Below are positions 11,546 through 23,269 of a stretch of DNA of 64,000 nt, one piece after another. A program made the position numbers and the translations under genes. The number at the start of each line of letters is the position of its first letter. Position 1 is the first letter of the stretch. This DNA is from Anoplopoma fimbria (Eukaryota > Chordata > Actinopteri > Perciformes > Anoplopomatidae). Under the pieces are notes generated by a model that had not been told where the DNA came from, did not search any database, and saw nothing but the letters and a program-made list of their open reading frames with translations. The stretch spans positions 28,801,787-28,865,786 of the forward strand of contig NC_072457.1 in the NCBI RefSeq assembly GCF_027596085.1. The letters run 5' to 3'.

Positions 11546-11614
11546 TCAAAGCTCATTATGCTCAAGGCCGTCACGGGAGATCTTGTTCGACAAGTCCTGC
11601 ATATGTTTCTTCAT
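11546..11614 (-). CDS. lrpap1: lrpap1 exon 8: C-terminus with HNEL
   Basis: Acceptor GATTTCAG. Encodes MKKHMQDLSNKISRDGLEHN EL and stops with TGA at 11548-11546, matching human VKKHLQDLSGRISRARHNEL. HNEL is the KDEL-receptor retrieval signal of RAP. Confidence 0.95.
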   Translation of the reverse strand: MKKHMQDLSNKISRDGLEHNEL

Positions 11615-14600
11615 CTGAAATCAAACAAATACATGCATGTGACCAATTGATAGTTGAGTTTGGTTGTAAACTACCTTGGCACATTTATCAATCAGAATAT
11701 ACGTTACCTGGTGTACCAATTTATACAAGGTAAACATACATTTTCTTGATTAAACACTTTCCGACAGCCTTTTGTTTACTACCAAAAACAGCTGAGTTGC
11801 AAGTCTAGAAGTAAGACTGCTTTTCTACAACAACATTAAGGGTTCTTAACCTGTGTCCCCTATTTCTTCGTAACCGTTTTATTCATGCCCATTTGATGGC
11901 AAACTATATAATTAAGAGCTAACAGAAAGCCTTTTTCTCCCTCCTTACCTTGTAACCCATCTCCCTGGTTTTCTCAGCTAGTGTGTCGTATTTTTCCTGG
12001 TTCCTCTTGATGTGCTCTTTGTCTCCTAAAGACTCAACATGTCGCAACTTCTGGTGGGAAAGCTCCAGCTGCTCCTGGTAATGGCTGTGCTTCTCCACCT
12101 TGGTCTCAAAGTGATGCAGCTCCTCCTAAGTGAACAAGGAAAGGAAGGCAGTGAACACAGAGTGGCTTTAAGTTCAGTGAAATGCATCTCAAGTACTGAC
12201 GAGAGGAAATGTAACCCTGTGACACAACTGATCTTAACGCCAGATATCTTTTAGTAGAATGGACACTTAAATTGGTTTCTTCACAGTTGATTTGGGACAA
12301 AGGGTGAAAGGAGCACAATGGGAGAGTGAGTGGAATGTGATCAGAATAATGTGCGCTTTATGGCTTACCATACACAAGTAGTACTTAGCCACAAAGTACA
12401 CTAAGATTTAGACTTTAGCACTGTGATAAAACAAAAAGTGGTGGAGCAAAAGTGCCCAAAGCAATGGATGAGCTACCTTAAGAGAGTCCAACTCATCTTC
12501 GCTGAGGTTCGCTCTCTTGGCAGACTCCCACAGTTCAATCACACGGGGCTCCCGAAACTCTACAGAGGAAGAGCCAACAGACACCAAGATTAAGTGATGG
12601 AAACTCACCAATACATGCACACTCAACAGGGAGCATACGTTTTATGAGAAACAAGAATATTTGCTGAGTAATTTGGAATATAAACAAATTAAAAAAGAGA
12701 TTAAAAACACTGTTTAAACAGAGACAATACTATAACTGTTTTCGACATACAAACCATGTTTCCTTTCACGATGACTTTTTGTTTACTTTTTCACAACTTT
12801 CTTATTAAGACTTTTTTCGACATGCTACTATGAATATTTTCCTGACTTTTTTCGACATGCTATACTATGAATATTTTATATGAATTTTTTCGACACGCTA
12901 TTCTGTGAATTTTTTCGACATGCTATACTATGAATATTATTTTTTTCGACATGCTATACTATGAATATTTTTTTTATGACTCTTTTATGAATTTTTTTCG
13001 ACACGCTATTGTATGAATATTTTTCGACATGACTTTTTATGAATATTTTTTCGACATGCTATACTATGAATATTTTTTATGATTCTTTTTATGACTTTTT
13101 TCGACATGCTATACTATGAATATTTTTTTCGACATGCTATACTATGAATATTTTTTGACTTTTTTCGACATGCTATACTATGAATATTTTTTATGACTAT
13201 GAATATTTTTTTCGACATGACTATGAATGATTTTTTCGACATTTTTCGACATGCTATACTATGAATTTTTTTGACTTTTTTCGACATGCTATACTATGAA
13301 TATTTTTTTAGACATGCTATACAAAAAATATTTTTATGACTTTTTTCGACATGCTATACTATGAATATTTTTTATGACTTTTTTCGACATGCTATACTAT
13401 GAATATTTTTTTTATGATTTTATTTTTTCGACATGCTATACTATGAATATTTTTATGACTTTTTTCGACATGCTATACTATGAATATTTTTATGACTCTT
13501 TTAATTTTTTCGACATGCTATACTATGACATTTACTATGAATATTTTTTTCGACATGCTATACTATGAATATTTTTTATGACTTTTTTATGACTTTTTTC
13601 GACATGCTATACTATGAATATTTTTTGACTTTTTTGAATTTTTTGACACGCTATTGTATGAATTTTTTTCGACATGCTATACTATGAATATGTTTTATGA
13701 CTTTTTTCGACATGCTATACTATGAATATTTTTTATGACTTATGAATTTTTTCGACATGCTATTGTATGAATTTTTTCGACATGCTATACTATGAATATT
13801 TTTTTATATGAATTTTTTTCGACATGCTATATATGCTTTTTTATACTATCACTTTATGATAATACAATTTTTTTCGACATGCTATACTATGAATATTTTA
13901 TATGAATTTTTTCGACACGCTATTCTATGAATTTTTTCGACATGCTATACTATGAATATTTTTGACTTTTTTCGACATGCTATACTATGAATAATTTTTA
14001 TGACTTTTTTCGACATGCTATACGATGAATATTTTTTCAGAAAAGCTGTATGTGTGTTTTCTTTCTCTCACCGCTGTCTTCAGTGAAACCCTCATGGCTG
14101 AGTTTACGGAGGCGTTCGAAGCCCTGGTTGAGGTCTCTCATTTTCTGCTTCAGGTCAGTGTGTTTCTGGTGCAGCACATGCTCTTTTGCGTCACCCTCCA
14201 AGGGAGATATCACATTCTTGTGTATTTCTATTGAGGTGAATAGGCGGAGAATCCATGAAGAATAGAGAGAAGAAAGGAAGAAGAAAAAAGAAGAGGAAGA
14301 AGAAGGAAATTAAGCAATAAACGATACAAAGAAAAACAGTATTTAGTAAGGTGAGGTTAGTGGTAGCAATTAAATAACCTGTACATTTTTATATATAATT
14401 TCAAAAGGACAGGCTTTTTCTTCATTTTTCACATTTATTTTTCCATACCAAACATTGAGTAGCTTATGAGTCTAATTTCATCAGTTGATACCACAATGTG
14501 GTTATGAAATACCTGCATCTCTCACAGTAGGAAAAGGTGAGGAGATAAAAAGCGAACAAAGGCCAATTGCACAACAGTTGACATTTGGATCAAAAGAAAA

Positions 14601-17600
14601 ACAAGGCAAAATGGAGACTGGGGAAGGCAGCAAAAGTGTGGGTGGATGGAGGTGATGGTGCTGGGGAGTTGCACGGACACTCCCCTCAAGGCAACTTGTG
14701 ATTGGTTCAATATTTGAATGGATCAGACAAGCAGAAAAACACCTCTGGCTTGTTTGCCACAAATGTGAAGCTGTGGAGCGCTAGTAGCAAAGATCTTGCA
14801 CAACAAAAACAGCTGCAAAGTGTCAGCCACATTCCAAAGGAGACCTGCCTTTCAATCTTGCGTCTATCTGAAACACAGTAGGTTGGGCCTGTCAGCTCAG
14901 CTTAAAACTCACAACTTGATGTCATGTGACAAGCACTGATGAAGCACAGAGCGGTGGGTGGCAGCATGTGCAGGCTGATACCTTCCAACTATGACCACAA
15001 GACTGAACGAGCAGACAAAGAACATTTCCGACTTAGGACTGATTTTATTGATAACTGATCTGAGCAACAGCAGAATTGATATCCAGAGATTGTGAGAATG
15101 TGTTAATCTTTGCAATCATTTACTTATAACTATTATAAATTTGGCCTTATTGCTCAGCAAAATTCTCTAAGTTTTAGTTGAATATCTAAAATGTAATCTT
15201 GGAAGTAATTCTGTTATGGGCTTAGGAACAAACCTGGGATCAGAACCATAATTATGCCTGTATACAAAACATATAGAGGATAGCAAAGAGGAAGAGAGGG
15301 CTGTAAGGCTCATAAACTTGGCCCTTAGAAAATACTGATTTATCTAAGTGGAGCTAGTGTGATACCTCAGCTCAGCAGCAGAGCAAATGGGATTAATTCA
15401 AGTAGCTCACCCTCGGTCCTGCTGACAGTATCCATGAGGATGTTGTACTCATGGGTCTTGTCCTTGTGATGTTGAAACTCCCTCTTCAGACTCAGTAACT
15501 CCTCGTTGGAGAACTTCCCTGAGATCTTGGCCTGGTGGGGAACAGTCATTGTAGGCAGAAGGGTGTTAGTCTCAAAAGCATGACAGTAACAGACATATAT
15601 TGAATGGAAAGGAACGACAGGTGGTGTTCCAAATATGATCACTGCTTGTTACGGTACAATTCCTTCACTGTCAGAAGGTTTAGGTTAATTAATTACAGCA
15701 ATGTCTCTGGAATATACAGACTCAAATCTAAACACTCAGCGGCCTGTCAAAACACAAGGCGACCAAAGCACCATTATACACAGAATACACTATATGCTTA
15801 CGAGATGTGTCAATTTTTTCTTAGAAACACGTCATCTAAAAGATTACAGATTTTATTGTTAGCAACTTCAATAAGCAGAGATTTTAACGTTTGCATAAAA
15901 AGGAATTGTGCTTTAAGTTTTAACCCCACTTCAAAAAAATAAATTCATAGGTTTCTTTCCAAAGAAATTTGTTAATAAAATCAAGAGCGTTGTTACAATA
16001 ATCTTTTTGTACTCTGGTCCTAAGCAACTTCTGACTCAAATTGTGTAATTTGGGAAATTCTGACAAAGCTACGGCAAGACTTTTCTCCATTTTCACTCCC
16101 TATATAGTTAAATACTTCCCATCACAAAGTTCCTAAAACACAAGGGCCTAATGGGACAGCACTTTGGTGCAAAATATCATATTACCATGACAACGTCAGA
16201 AAATGTTATGTAAATTTTGGGTAATAACTGTACAGTTTTTACCTCCTGATTTGAATGTCTTCCAGGCTGTTGTCTCACGAGATAAGAGGTAATTGTCAAA
16301 TTATTATTTACTCGTTTTTGGCAAAACAGATTCAATAACAAAATGAAATGTTTGATGAATAAAGCTGTGTAATAGAGTCCCTGCTTGCATTCCTCTGCTT
16401 TGATGTGTTTTTATGTTTCATATTTAATCCTTAATGTTTCATAGCAAATTTAAACTTAAAGTAACTCTGATATGTTGTTCATTCTGTACACATGACACCT
16501 ATTAGCCTTGTGTCCAACCTGGGAGAGGGATCGCTCCTCTATTGCTCTCCCTAAGGTTCCTTTATTTTTTTCCTACCTGTTTAAGGGTTTTTTGGGGAGT
16601 TTTCTTGTGCCGATGCGAGGGTCCTAGGAAGGAGGATGTCGTATGTATACACATTGTAAAGCCCTCTGAGGCAAGTTTGTGACTATAAAAAATGTATTGA
16701 ATCAAACCTAATATGCAAGGCTCAACACCAATGTGCCGTCCTCTTTGTTTACCTTTTTTTTTTTTCTTACGTCTCCGGCTTCCACTGGTAACCCCATATT
16801 TAAGGTCATATTGTGAAGAATTCTGGGTAATTTCGAGCTGATTTGAGGTTGATGTCTTTATTTTATCTAACAGCCGTGGTTGTCTTTCACCAGAAATAAC
16901 AGGGAGCAATGCCCCCACAAAAATGAGGCCATAAAATCACGGCACTATTTCAAAAAATGTTTTCTCGTCCTCCTTCCTCTACACACATACACACCTTGTT
17001 CCACAGTTTGTCCAGCCTGGGATCGTCAAATATGTCTCCCTCTCTGGTGTCGTGGTCCTTCAGGTGGTTGCTCTCCAGTGGTCGAGTGTCTCTTTTCCCA
17101 TCCATTCCATATTTGGCCAGGATCACTACATCACACAACACAGACTTTTTACAAAAAAGCTTACAACTGCTGCGATAAATGATCCTGACATGAGCCTGTA
17201 AGGAGAAACAGCTGAGGCGGTCATGAGATGAAACTGTTTGACAAGTAAGAAACTCTAAAGTGACTAAGACACATTTAAAATTCATCACTTAAGAAAGACT
17301 CTAAAACATTTCACATCAAATATTACCCAGAGGCCCACAACCCTTGACAGCAACTCATTAATTCTTAAGCTACAACACACATAAAAAAAAGGAAGGGAGC
17401 AGCATCTCTGATGAATCGACAGCTGAAATAAGCTGTGAAGGCCAAGAAACAAGCTTGGAGGAATATCAAAATAAACTAACTTCGCTTTTTTGTTGACACA
17501 AGTAGCACAGAGTAGGGGATATACGTGTGCTTTTTGTCGTAATGCTCTTAACCAGAAATACTTTTAATGATGAGAGTGAGACAAGAGGAAAACAAAAGAT

Positions 17601-20600
17601 GACAAAATATTAAAAAAGGATTTTAAATGCATCCAAAAACTGCCAGGACGCACACCTTTGTAGACTTGTTTTCCAGGATAGATAAGTGATATAGAACATA
17701 GTGAATATATTGAGCATCTACTGAACATATTAGCAGTTTCGACCTCTCTCAACATTTCAGACTACAACAGTACAATACAAAGATGGACTTCGCTCTGAAG
17801 AAGCTCTGCCCTCATTATTCTGCTCTAGTAAACTGTTATTGCAGCTGCTGATTCAGCATCATCTCAACCTGTTGGTAACCCATCAGTGTCACTTATTAAC
17901 TACTGATATTTCATTAGGAGAGTGTCCTCATGCAGGCGGATCATTTAAAATCCTCATAAACAGGATGCAAGAACTTGTAGGCAATCTCTGCGGTAATGTT
18001 ACTTCACACATTTAATGGGTTCAGCAGAGGCTCTGGACCCAAGTGATCTGCAATGTGTGCAAACAGTAAAACAAGCTCACATTCCCAAACCAACCAATTA
18101 CAACAAGCAAGGTGTCAGACTTTGTCTCTAGGCCGTGTGATGAAAAGAAAAACAAGGAAAGATATAAATTACTTTTGAGTCTATTTAGAACGACTCAAGG
18201 ACAAGGACTTGATTCAGTGGGGATGAGGTGACTTGAGGTCCTCCTTGAAAGTTTTTATATTAAGCTACAAAGAAAAGTTACTCTGCTGCTCTGCTTAGAG
18301 TGGGAAGGTCACTTCACCACTGGGGAGTGAGGAAATAGAGGAGTGGGGTGCAGCCCGAGCTTCTAAAGGGGCGGAAAGTATCCAATAGCTAGTGGCAGAA
18401 CGCTAAATAGATTACTGGTTCATTGCCTGTATGTACTGAGGTGAAGATCCCTTAACACACATTCATACAGCAGCTCTGGATTTAAGCAGGACTGGAATAG
18501 TCAAGGAAGGCATTATATTGTCAAAATATGCCTTGAAATTTAGTATAAATAACGCGCAGCATACCCTCACATCCGTACCAATTCAAATTTAGCTGGTTTG
18601 CAAAACTTAAGGTCCTCTTGACCGAAAGCTCGAATAAAGTGTGCACTGCGTAGATATAAGCATGCCGATATCTCCTTTATGAGCTGGTTTGCAAAACTAA
18701 AATTATATTTACATCTGAATCTGACGTTGCTTGAGGCTGTTAATCCAACTTAATTCCCTATCATAATGATACCAAAATGAGCTTTCTACATGATCAATAG
18801 GTGCAAGGAATTGTGGGATGTTTTCATTCTCTAATTAACACGAGCTCCATAATAACATGAATATATGAATATTTCTTTGCCAATGTTTCATATACTCATA
18901 CGTTTAGTATGCTAAATTGATAGGCTAAGACTTTTAGTATGGAGTTTGGAAAAAACTACAGCCTTAATATCAAAAGGAGATTTTGCCAAGAGACATTGGC
19001 CACAGTCCTTGGTAGGAAGAAGAATTATATTTCTCCAGTACAAAGTAAGACATTAGTTATTCTACCAGCCAAAGGGCAGAGTTTATTACATAAACTATGA
19101 TATCCAGAACTATGTATTCCATGGTATGTGATCCTGATGAGATTCAGTATGATTTACCATTGACCTTGAAATGCCCAGTGCCAACCATTTTAGTACACAA
19201 ACTCTCAAGAAAGTGTTCCATCATTAGCTATATCCTCTGTTTATTTGAGTTTGGTGAAGATCCACACACTGTATGCTTGACTAAGACAAAAGCTCATCTC
19301 AATCTGCTAAATCAATGGATCTCTTCAAACCACTGGATTTAGATGGCAACTCCAATGAAGTTTCACACTCAACAAAATCTACACTGTTTTAACCTTTTAT
19401 CTGTCAAGAAGGTGCCAATTGCCCACAAACTGGATACATACAATGTCCAAGATACAAGGTTTTAAATCTCCTAAGGGAGACATCAGCATCATTTTCTCAT
19501 CTCAACAAAGATTCTTACTCCTAAAAAGTCGAGCTGGCCAGCTCTACTATTGTTATGAACACCACTAAGACATTTGCATTTTGTAACATTCTGTTGGTGA
19601 AACACACAAAAAGAAACGCACTGTCTGGAATATAATTTAATAATACCAGTTTTCAACTTGGGAGCTGCTTGATATTTATGCCATTTTTGCTAGTTGGTGT
19701 ATACCAACATGTTTATGTTGAACTCAACTCAAGCCAACATTGAAAGTATAATTATTAGTCAAAATCAAAAAATGTTAGCAACACTGTGGAGGATTGCAAA
19801 TTTAGGGCAGATTGACTCTAAAGAGAATCCAGGACAAAGTGTGGAATCAGTTCAACTTCTGCCTGACTGCAACAGCGGACAGAGCCATCTCACCATTGAA
19901 GTTACGTCGGAGCTGGGCCTCCTTCTCCCCATTTTCATCCAGCCCCTCCATTTTCAATTTCTTCCACTGCAGCTCATCTTTCTCCTGGATCTTCAGGTCA
20001 CTGTGCAGCTCAGCCTGCCGCACTGGGGACAACTGCATCTACCAAAACCAACATAAGAGACAACAAAACGTTAGTTAGACAGAAGGCGTAGGTTTAAGGA
20101 CAGAAAATGGTAAGGAGTAAGGAAAACTAGACAACAAAGGGAGACAAACTGTATGACAGTTGCAAATTGTGTTTTTGGAAGTAGGGATAATTGTAGGTTA
20201 TTTTTTTAAGTGGAAAGTCTCAGTACCTAGAAAAACTTCTCTCTATCAGATCTAAGTCTGCAGTGGTCTAAAAATAGGGCAGATCACCCCAGAGAGCAGG
20301 CTCTGTCTGGTGAGCAACATCAGCTTTGGGAAATGCCACTCTGATTAAGGCAAGATAGCTGAATACGTTTGGTGAATAAAGCATACTTGAGAAAAGTTGT
20401 GCAACTTTACTTTTCTTGATGGATTTTTTTATAAGAAGCTCTTACATGAGAAAACAGTCAGACCACATTAACCAACAAAATCTCCTTCCTGATGAACTCA
20501 TTTACTCTCTTTAATGCAGTGTATGTATTTGCTGTAAATCCCTCATGCCGAATACAATGCACAAAGACAAACCAAATCATGCTTTCACACCTGCATTTGC

Positions 20601-20883
20601 CTATTTAGTTTTAAGTTTAGTTTATTTGCACAATTGAAAAATATAAAAAAACACAACATTGATAAATGATATTACAGTGCAGGAAGAGGCAGAATTTATT
20701 TGAAGCCTCCACCTATACAATATTTAAAAAAAAAAAATCACAATACTATAACGAATACAAAAAGAAAATACATATGGTATGAAATATTGTTGAAAAAGCA
20801 TTTTTACAAGATATGATTTATAATTATAAACAAGAAAACAAAGAAAAAAAATGCAATGAGTCAAGATGTGAATGAGCATGAGC

Positions 20884-20959
<76 letters not shown>

Positions 20960-23160
20960 ATAGGCCGGGTTTGATTTTGATTTAAGGGATTTGGGTTTGT
21001 ACCCCTGCATTTACTCCTACACAAAAGTAATGCTACAAGTCCCTATGAATGCAACACCTACAGATTAAAGACACAACCTGAAACATGTAATACATGTAAT
21101 ACATAAGGGAAGTAATGACATAACAGGGGCACCGTCTCATCACCCTGCGTTGTTTAAGGCTGCATCTTTAATTAGGCGGTGGTTTGCTGAAGCTCCTCGC
21201 TAACGTACAGGTAATTGTATAGTATGTGTATTTATTGTCTGTGTAGTTGTATAGTATGTGTATTTATTGTCTGTGTAGTTGTATAGTATGTGTATTTATT
21301 GTCGTATTTATTGTCTGTGTAGTTGTATAGTATGTGTATTTATTGTCTGTGTAGTTGTATAGTATGTGTATTTATTGTCTGTGTAGTTGTATAGTATGTG
21401 TATTTATTGTCTGTGTAGTTGTATAGTATGTAGTATTTATTGTCTGTGTAGTTGTATAGTATGTGTATTTATTGTCTGTGTAGTTGTATAGTATGTGTAT
21501 TTATTGTCTGTGTAGTTGTATAGTATGTGTATTTATTGTCTGTGTAGTTGTATAGTATGTGTATTTATTGTCTGTGTAGTTGTATAGTATGTGTATTTAG
21601 TGTCTGTGTAGTTGTATAGTATGTGTATTTATGTGTCTGTGTAGTTGTATAGTATGTGTATTTATTGTCTGTGTAGTTGTATAGTATGTGTATTTATTGT
21701 CTGTGTAGTTGTATTATGTGTATTTATTGTCTGTGTAGTTGTATAGTATGTGTATTTATTGTCTGTGTAGTTGTATAGTATGTGTATTTATTGTCTGTGT
21801 AGTTGTATAGTATGTGTATTTATTGTCTGTGTAGTTGTATAGTATGTGTATTTATTGTCTGTGTAGTTGTATAGTATGTGTATTTATTGTCTGTGTAGTT
21901 GTATAGTATGTGTATTTATTGTCTGTGTAGTTGTATAGTATGTGTATTTATTGTCTGTGTAGTTGTATAGTATGTGTATTTATTGTCTGTGTAGTTGTAT
22001 AGTATGTGTATTTATTGTCTGTGTAGTTGTATAGTATGTGTATTTATTGTCTGTGTAGTTGTATAGTATGTGTATTTATTGTCTGTGTAGTTGTATAGTA
22101 TGTGTATTTATTGTCTGTGTAGTTGTATAGTATGTGTATTTATTGTCTGTGTAGTTGTATAGTATGTGTATTTATTGTCTGTGTAGTTGTATAGTATGTG
22201 TATTTATTGTCTGTGTAGTTGTATAGTATGTGTATTTATTGTCTGTGTAGTTGTATAGTATGTGTATTTATTGTCTGTGTAGTTGTATAGTATGTGTATT
22301 TATTGTCTGTGTAGTTGTATAGTATGTGTATTTATTGTCTGTGTAGTTGTATAGTATGTGTATTTATAGTTGTATAGTATGTGTATTTATTGTCTGTGTA
22401 GTTGTATAGTATGTGTAGTTTTTGTCTGTGTAGTTGTATAGTATGTGTATTTATTGTCTGTGTAGTTGTATAGTATGTGTATTTATTGTCTGTGTAGTTG
22501 TATAGTATGTGTATTTATCTGTGTAGTTGTATAGTATGTGTATTTATTGTCTGTAGTTGTATAGTATGTGTATTTATTGTCTGTGTATTTAGTTGTATAG
22601 TTGTGTATGTTTATTGTCTGTGTAGTTGTATAGTATGTGTATTTATTGTCTGTGTAGTTGTATAGTATGTGTATTTATTGTCTGTGTAGTTGTATAGTAT
22701 GTGTATTTATTGTCTGTGTAGTTGTATAGTATGTGTATTTATTGTCTGTGTAGTTGTATAGTATGTGTATTTATTGTCTGTGTAGTTGTATAGTGTGTAT
22801 TTATTGTCTGTGTAGTTGTATAGTATGTGTATTTATTGTTGTGTAGTTGTATAGTATGTGTATTTATTGTCTGTGTAGTTGTATAGTTGTATTTATTGTC
22901 TGTGTAGTTGTATAGTATGTGTATTTATTGTCTGTGTAGTTGTATAGTATGTGTATTTATTGTCTGTGTAGTTGTATAGTATGTGTATTTACACCTACCC
23001 TCGTCGCCTTCTCCCACACCTGGTTCAATTTCGCAATCCTGAACTCCACCTTGTGCCCGTCGCTGCCGCTCAGCTTGTGCTGGTTGACTTCTCGGGAGTA
23101 TTTTCCGGCCATCACACCGGCCCCGAAGCACAGAGCCACGAAGACCCAGCGCGGCTGCAT
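11546..23160 (-). CDS. lrpap1: LRP receptor-associated protein (RAP), complete, eight coding exons
   Basis: RAP is an ER/Golgi chaperone that binds newly made LDL-receptor-family proteins, blocks early ligand binding and releases them at Golgi pH. Exons in transcription order: 23160-22999, 20038-19894, 17125-16995, 15531-15411, 14227-14072, 12559-12477, 12125-11949, 11614-11546. All are GT-AG and phase-consistent; total 1044 bp, 347 residues (human precursor 357). The protein starts with a signal peptide (MQPRWVFVALCFGAGVMA), then KYSREVNQ at the start of domain 1, DDPRLDKLWNKAKISGKFS in domain 2, and EPRVIELW through KHSHYQEQLELSHQKLRH in domain 3. It ends in HNEL, the ER-retrieval signal. 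Receptor-binding Lys and pH-sensing His of domain 3 are largely kept. Intron 1 holds a 32-bp minisatellite, intron 5 an AT-rich satellite, intron 3 a LINE-like tail; introns 2 and 4 show nothing recognisable. Convergent with dok7, as in human. Confidence 0.97.
11949..12125 (-). CDS. lrpap1: lrpap1 exon 7: receptor-binding core of domain 3
   Basis: Acceptor GTTCACTTAG, donor TACAAG|GTAAGG, exactly 59 codons. Encodes FETKVEKHSHYQEQLELSHQ followed by KLRHVESLGD. The Lys pair equivalent to human K256 and K270 (residues 278 and 292 here) and the His equivalent to H257, H259 and H268 (279, 281, 290) are present; the position of human H290 is Tyr (312). Confidence 0.95.
12477..12559 (-). CDS. lrpap1: lrpap1 exon 6: start of domain 3
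   Basis: Acceptor CTTCCTCTGTAG, donor CTTAAG|GTAGCT (phase 0). Encodes EFREPRVIELWESAKRANLS then EDELDSLK, matching human EEPRVIDLWDLAQSANLTDKEL. The NLS sequon aligns with the human NLT glycosylation site. Confidence 0.96.
12737..14038. repeat. AT-rich satellite in lrpap1 intron 5
   Basis: Tandem units around TTTTTCGACATGCTATACTA, TGAATATTTTT and TATGACTTTT. Many units are intact, so it is more homogeneous than the dok7-intron array. It fills most of intron 5. Confidence 0.92.
14072..14227 (-). CDS. lrpap1: lrpap1 exon 5: domain 2 to linker
   Basis: Acceptor CACCTCAATAG, donor AGCG|GTGAGA (phase 1). Encodes EIHKNVISPLEGDAKEHVLH and DLKQKMRDLNQGFERLRKLS, matching human EIHENVISP and LRSINQGLDRLRRVS. 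The donor lies about 35 bases from an AT-rich satellite that fills most of intron 5. Confidence 0.94.
15411..15531 (-). CDS. lrpap1: lrpap1 exon 4: domain 2
   Basis: Acceptor TTCCCCACCAG, donor GAGG|GTGAGC (phase 1). Encodes AKISGKFSNEELLSLKREF and HHKDKTHEYNILMDTVSRTE, matching human SGKFSGEELDKLWREF and HHKEKVHEYNVLLETLSRTE. Confidence 0.96.
16495..16715 (+). repeat. LINE-type 3' end in lrpap1 intron 3
   Basis: GGAGAGGGATCGCTCCTCTA, TTTTTTGGGGAGTTTTCTTG, GAGGGTCCTAGGAAGGAGGA, TGTAAAGCCCTCTGAGGCAA and ACTATAAAAAATGTATTGAA occur in the order seen in a widespread fish retroelement 3' end. It is antisense to lrpap1. Confidence 0.7.
16995..17125 (-). CDS. lrpap1: lrpap1 exon 3: end of domain 1, start of domain 2
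   Basis: Acceptor GTGTGATGTAG, donor AACAAG|GTGTGT (phase 0). Encodes VILAKYGMDGKRDTRPLES and DIFDDPRLDKLWNK, matching human ILAKYGLDGKKDARQ and GLDDPRLEKLWHK. Confidence 0.96.
19894..20038 (-). CDS. lrpap1: lrpap1 exon 2: domain 1
   Basis: Acceptor GGTTTTGGTAG, donor AATG|GTGAGA (phase 1). Encodes QLSPVRQAELHSDLKIQEKD and then WKKLKMEGLDENGEKEAQL, closely matching human LAELHADLKIQERDEL and LDGLDEDGEKEARL. Confidence 0.96.
20610..20760 (+). repeat. Retroelement-like 3' segment
   Basis: AGTTTATTTGCACAATTGAA, ACAGTGCAGGAAGAGGCAGA and GAAGCCTCCACCTATACAAT resemble a recurrent fish LINE-associated segment. In lrpap1 intron 1. Assignment rests on recall. Confidence 0.4.
20886..20950. repeat. 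(GT)n microsatellite
   Basis: About 32 GT units in lrpap1 intron 1, followed by a short (GA)n. Confidence 0.97.
21213..22991. repeat. 32-bp minisatellite, roughly 55 units, lrpap1 intron 1
   Basis: A nearly perfect tandem array. On the + strand each unit contains TGTCTGTGTAGTTGTATAG followed by TATGTGTATTTAT. Most units are identical; a few are shortened or have single changes (around 21300, 21630, 22365, 22420, 22520, 22580, 22790, 22880). The right edge runs up to the exon 1 splice donor (22998). On the lrpap1 sense strand nearly every unit contains AATAAA. Confidence 0.97.
22999..23160 (-). CDS. lrpap1: lrpap1 exon 1: signal peptide and start of domain 1
   Basis: ATG at 23160-23158; 54 codons ending at AGG|GTAGGTG in phase 0. 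Encodes a hydrophobic leader and then GKYSREVNQHKLSG and FRIAKLNQVWEKATR, matching human KYSREKNQ and FRMEKLNQLWEKAQR. The start is chosen because it gives an N-terminal signal peptide. The intron begins with minisatellite-like sequence almost at once. Confidence 0.95.
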
Positions 23161-23269
23161 CCTACAGACTATAACACAACCACAAGTACTGGTTTGTGAA
23201 AGGAAAGCCGGGCCAGAGCTACAAATGTTTCTGTTGTCGCACCGTGGAGTACCACAAGTCATGTGCTCA

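Noticed and set aside
13374..13568. Open frame rich in Tyr/Phe
   Set aside because: It is a translation of the AT-rich satellite in lrpap1 intron 5, not a gene.
21213..22991. Regular repeats considered as a CRISPR array
   Set aside because: Units are head-to-tail with no unique spacers and lie in a vertebrate intron; this is a minisatellite.
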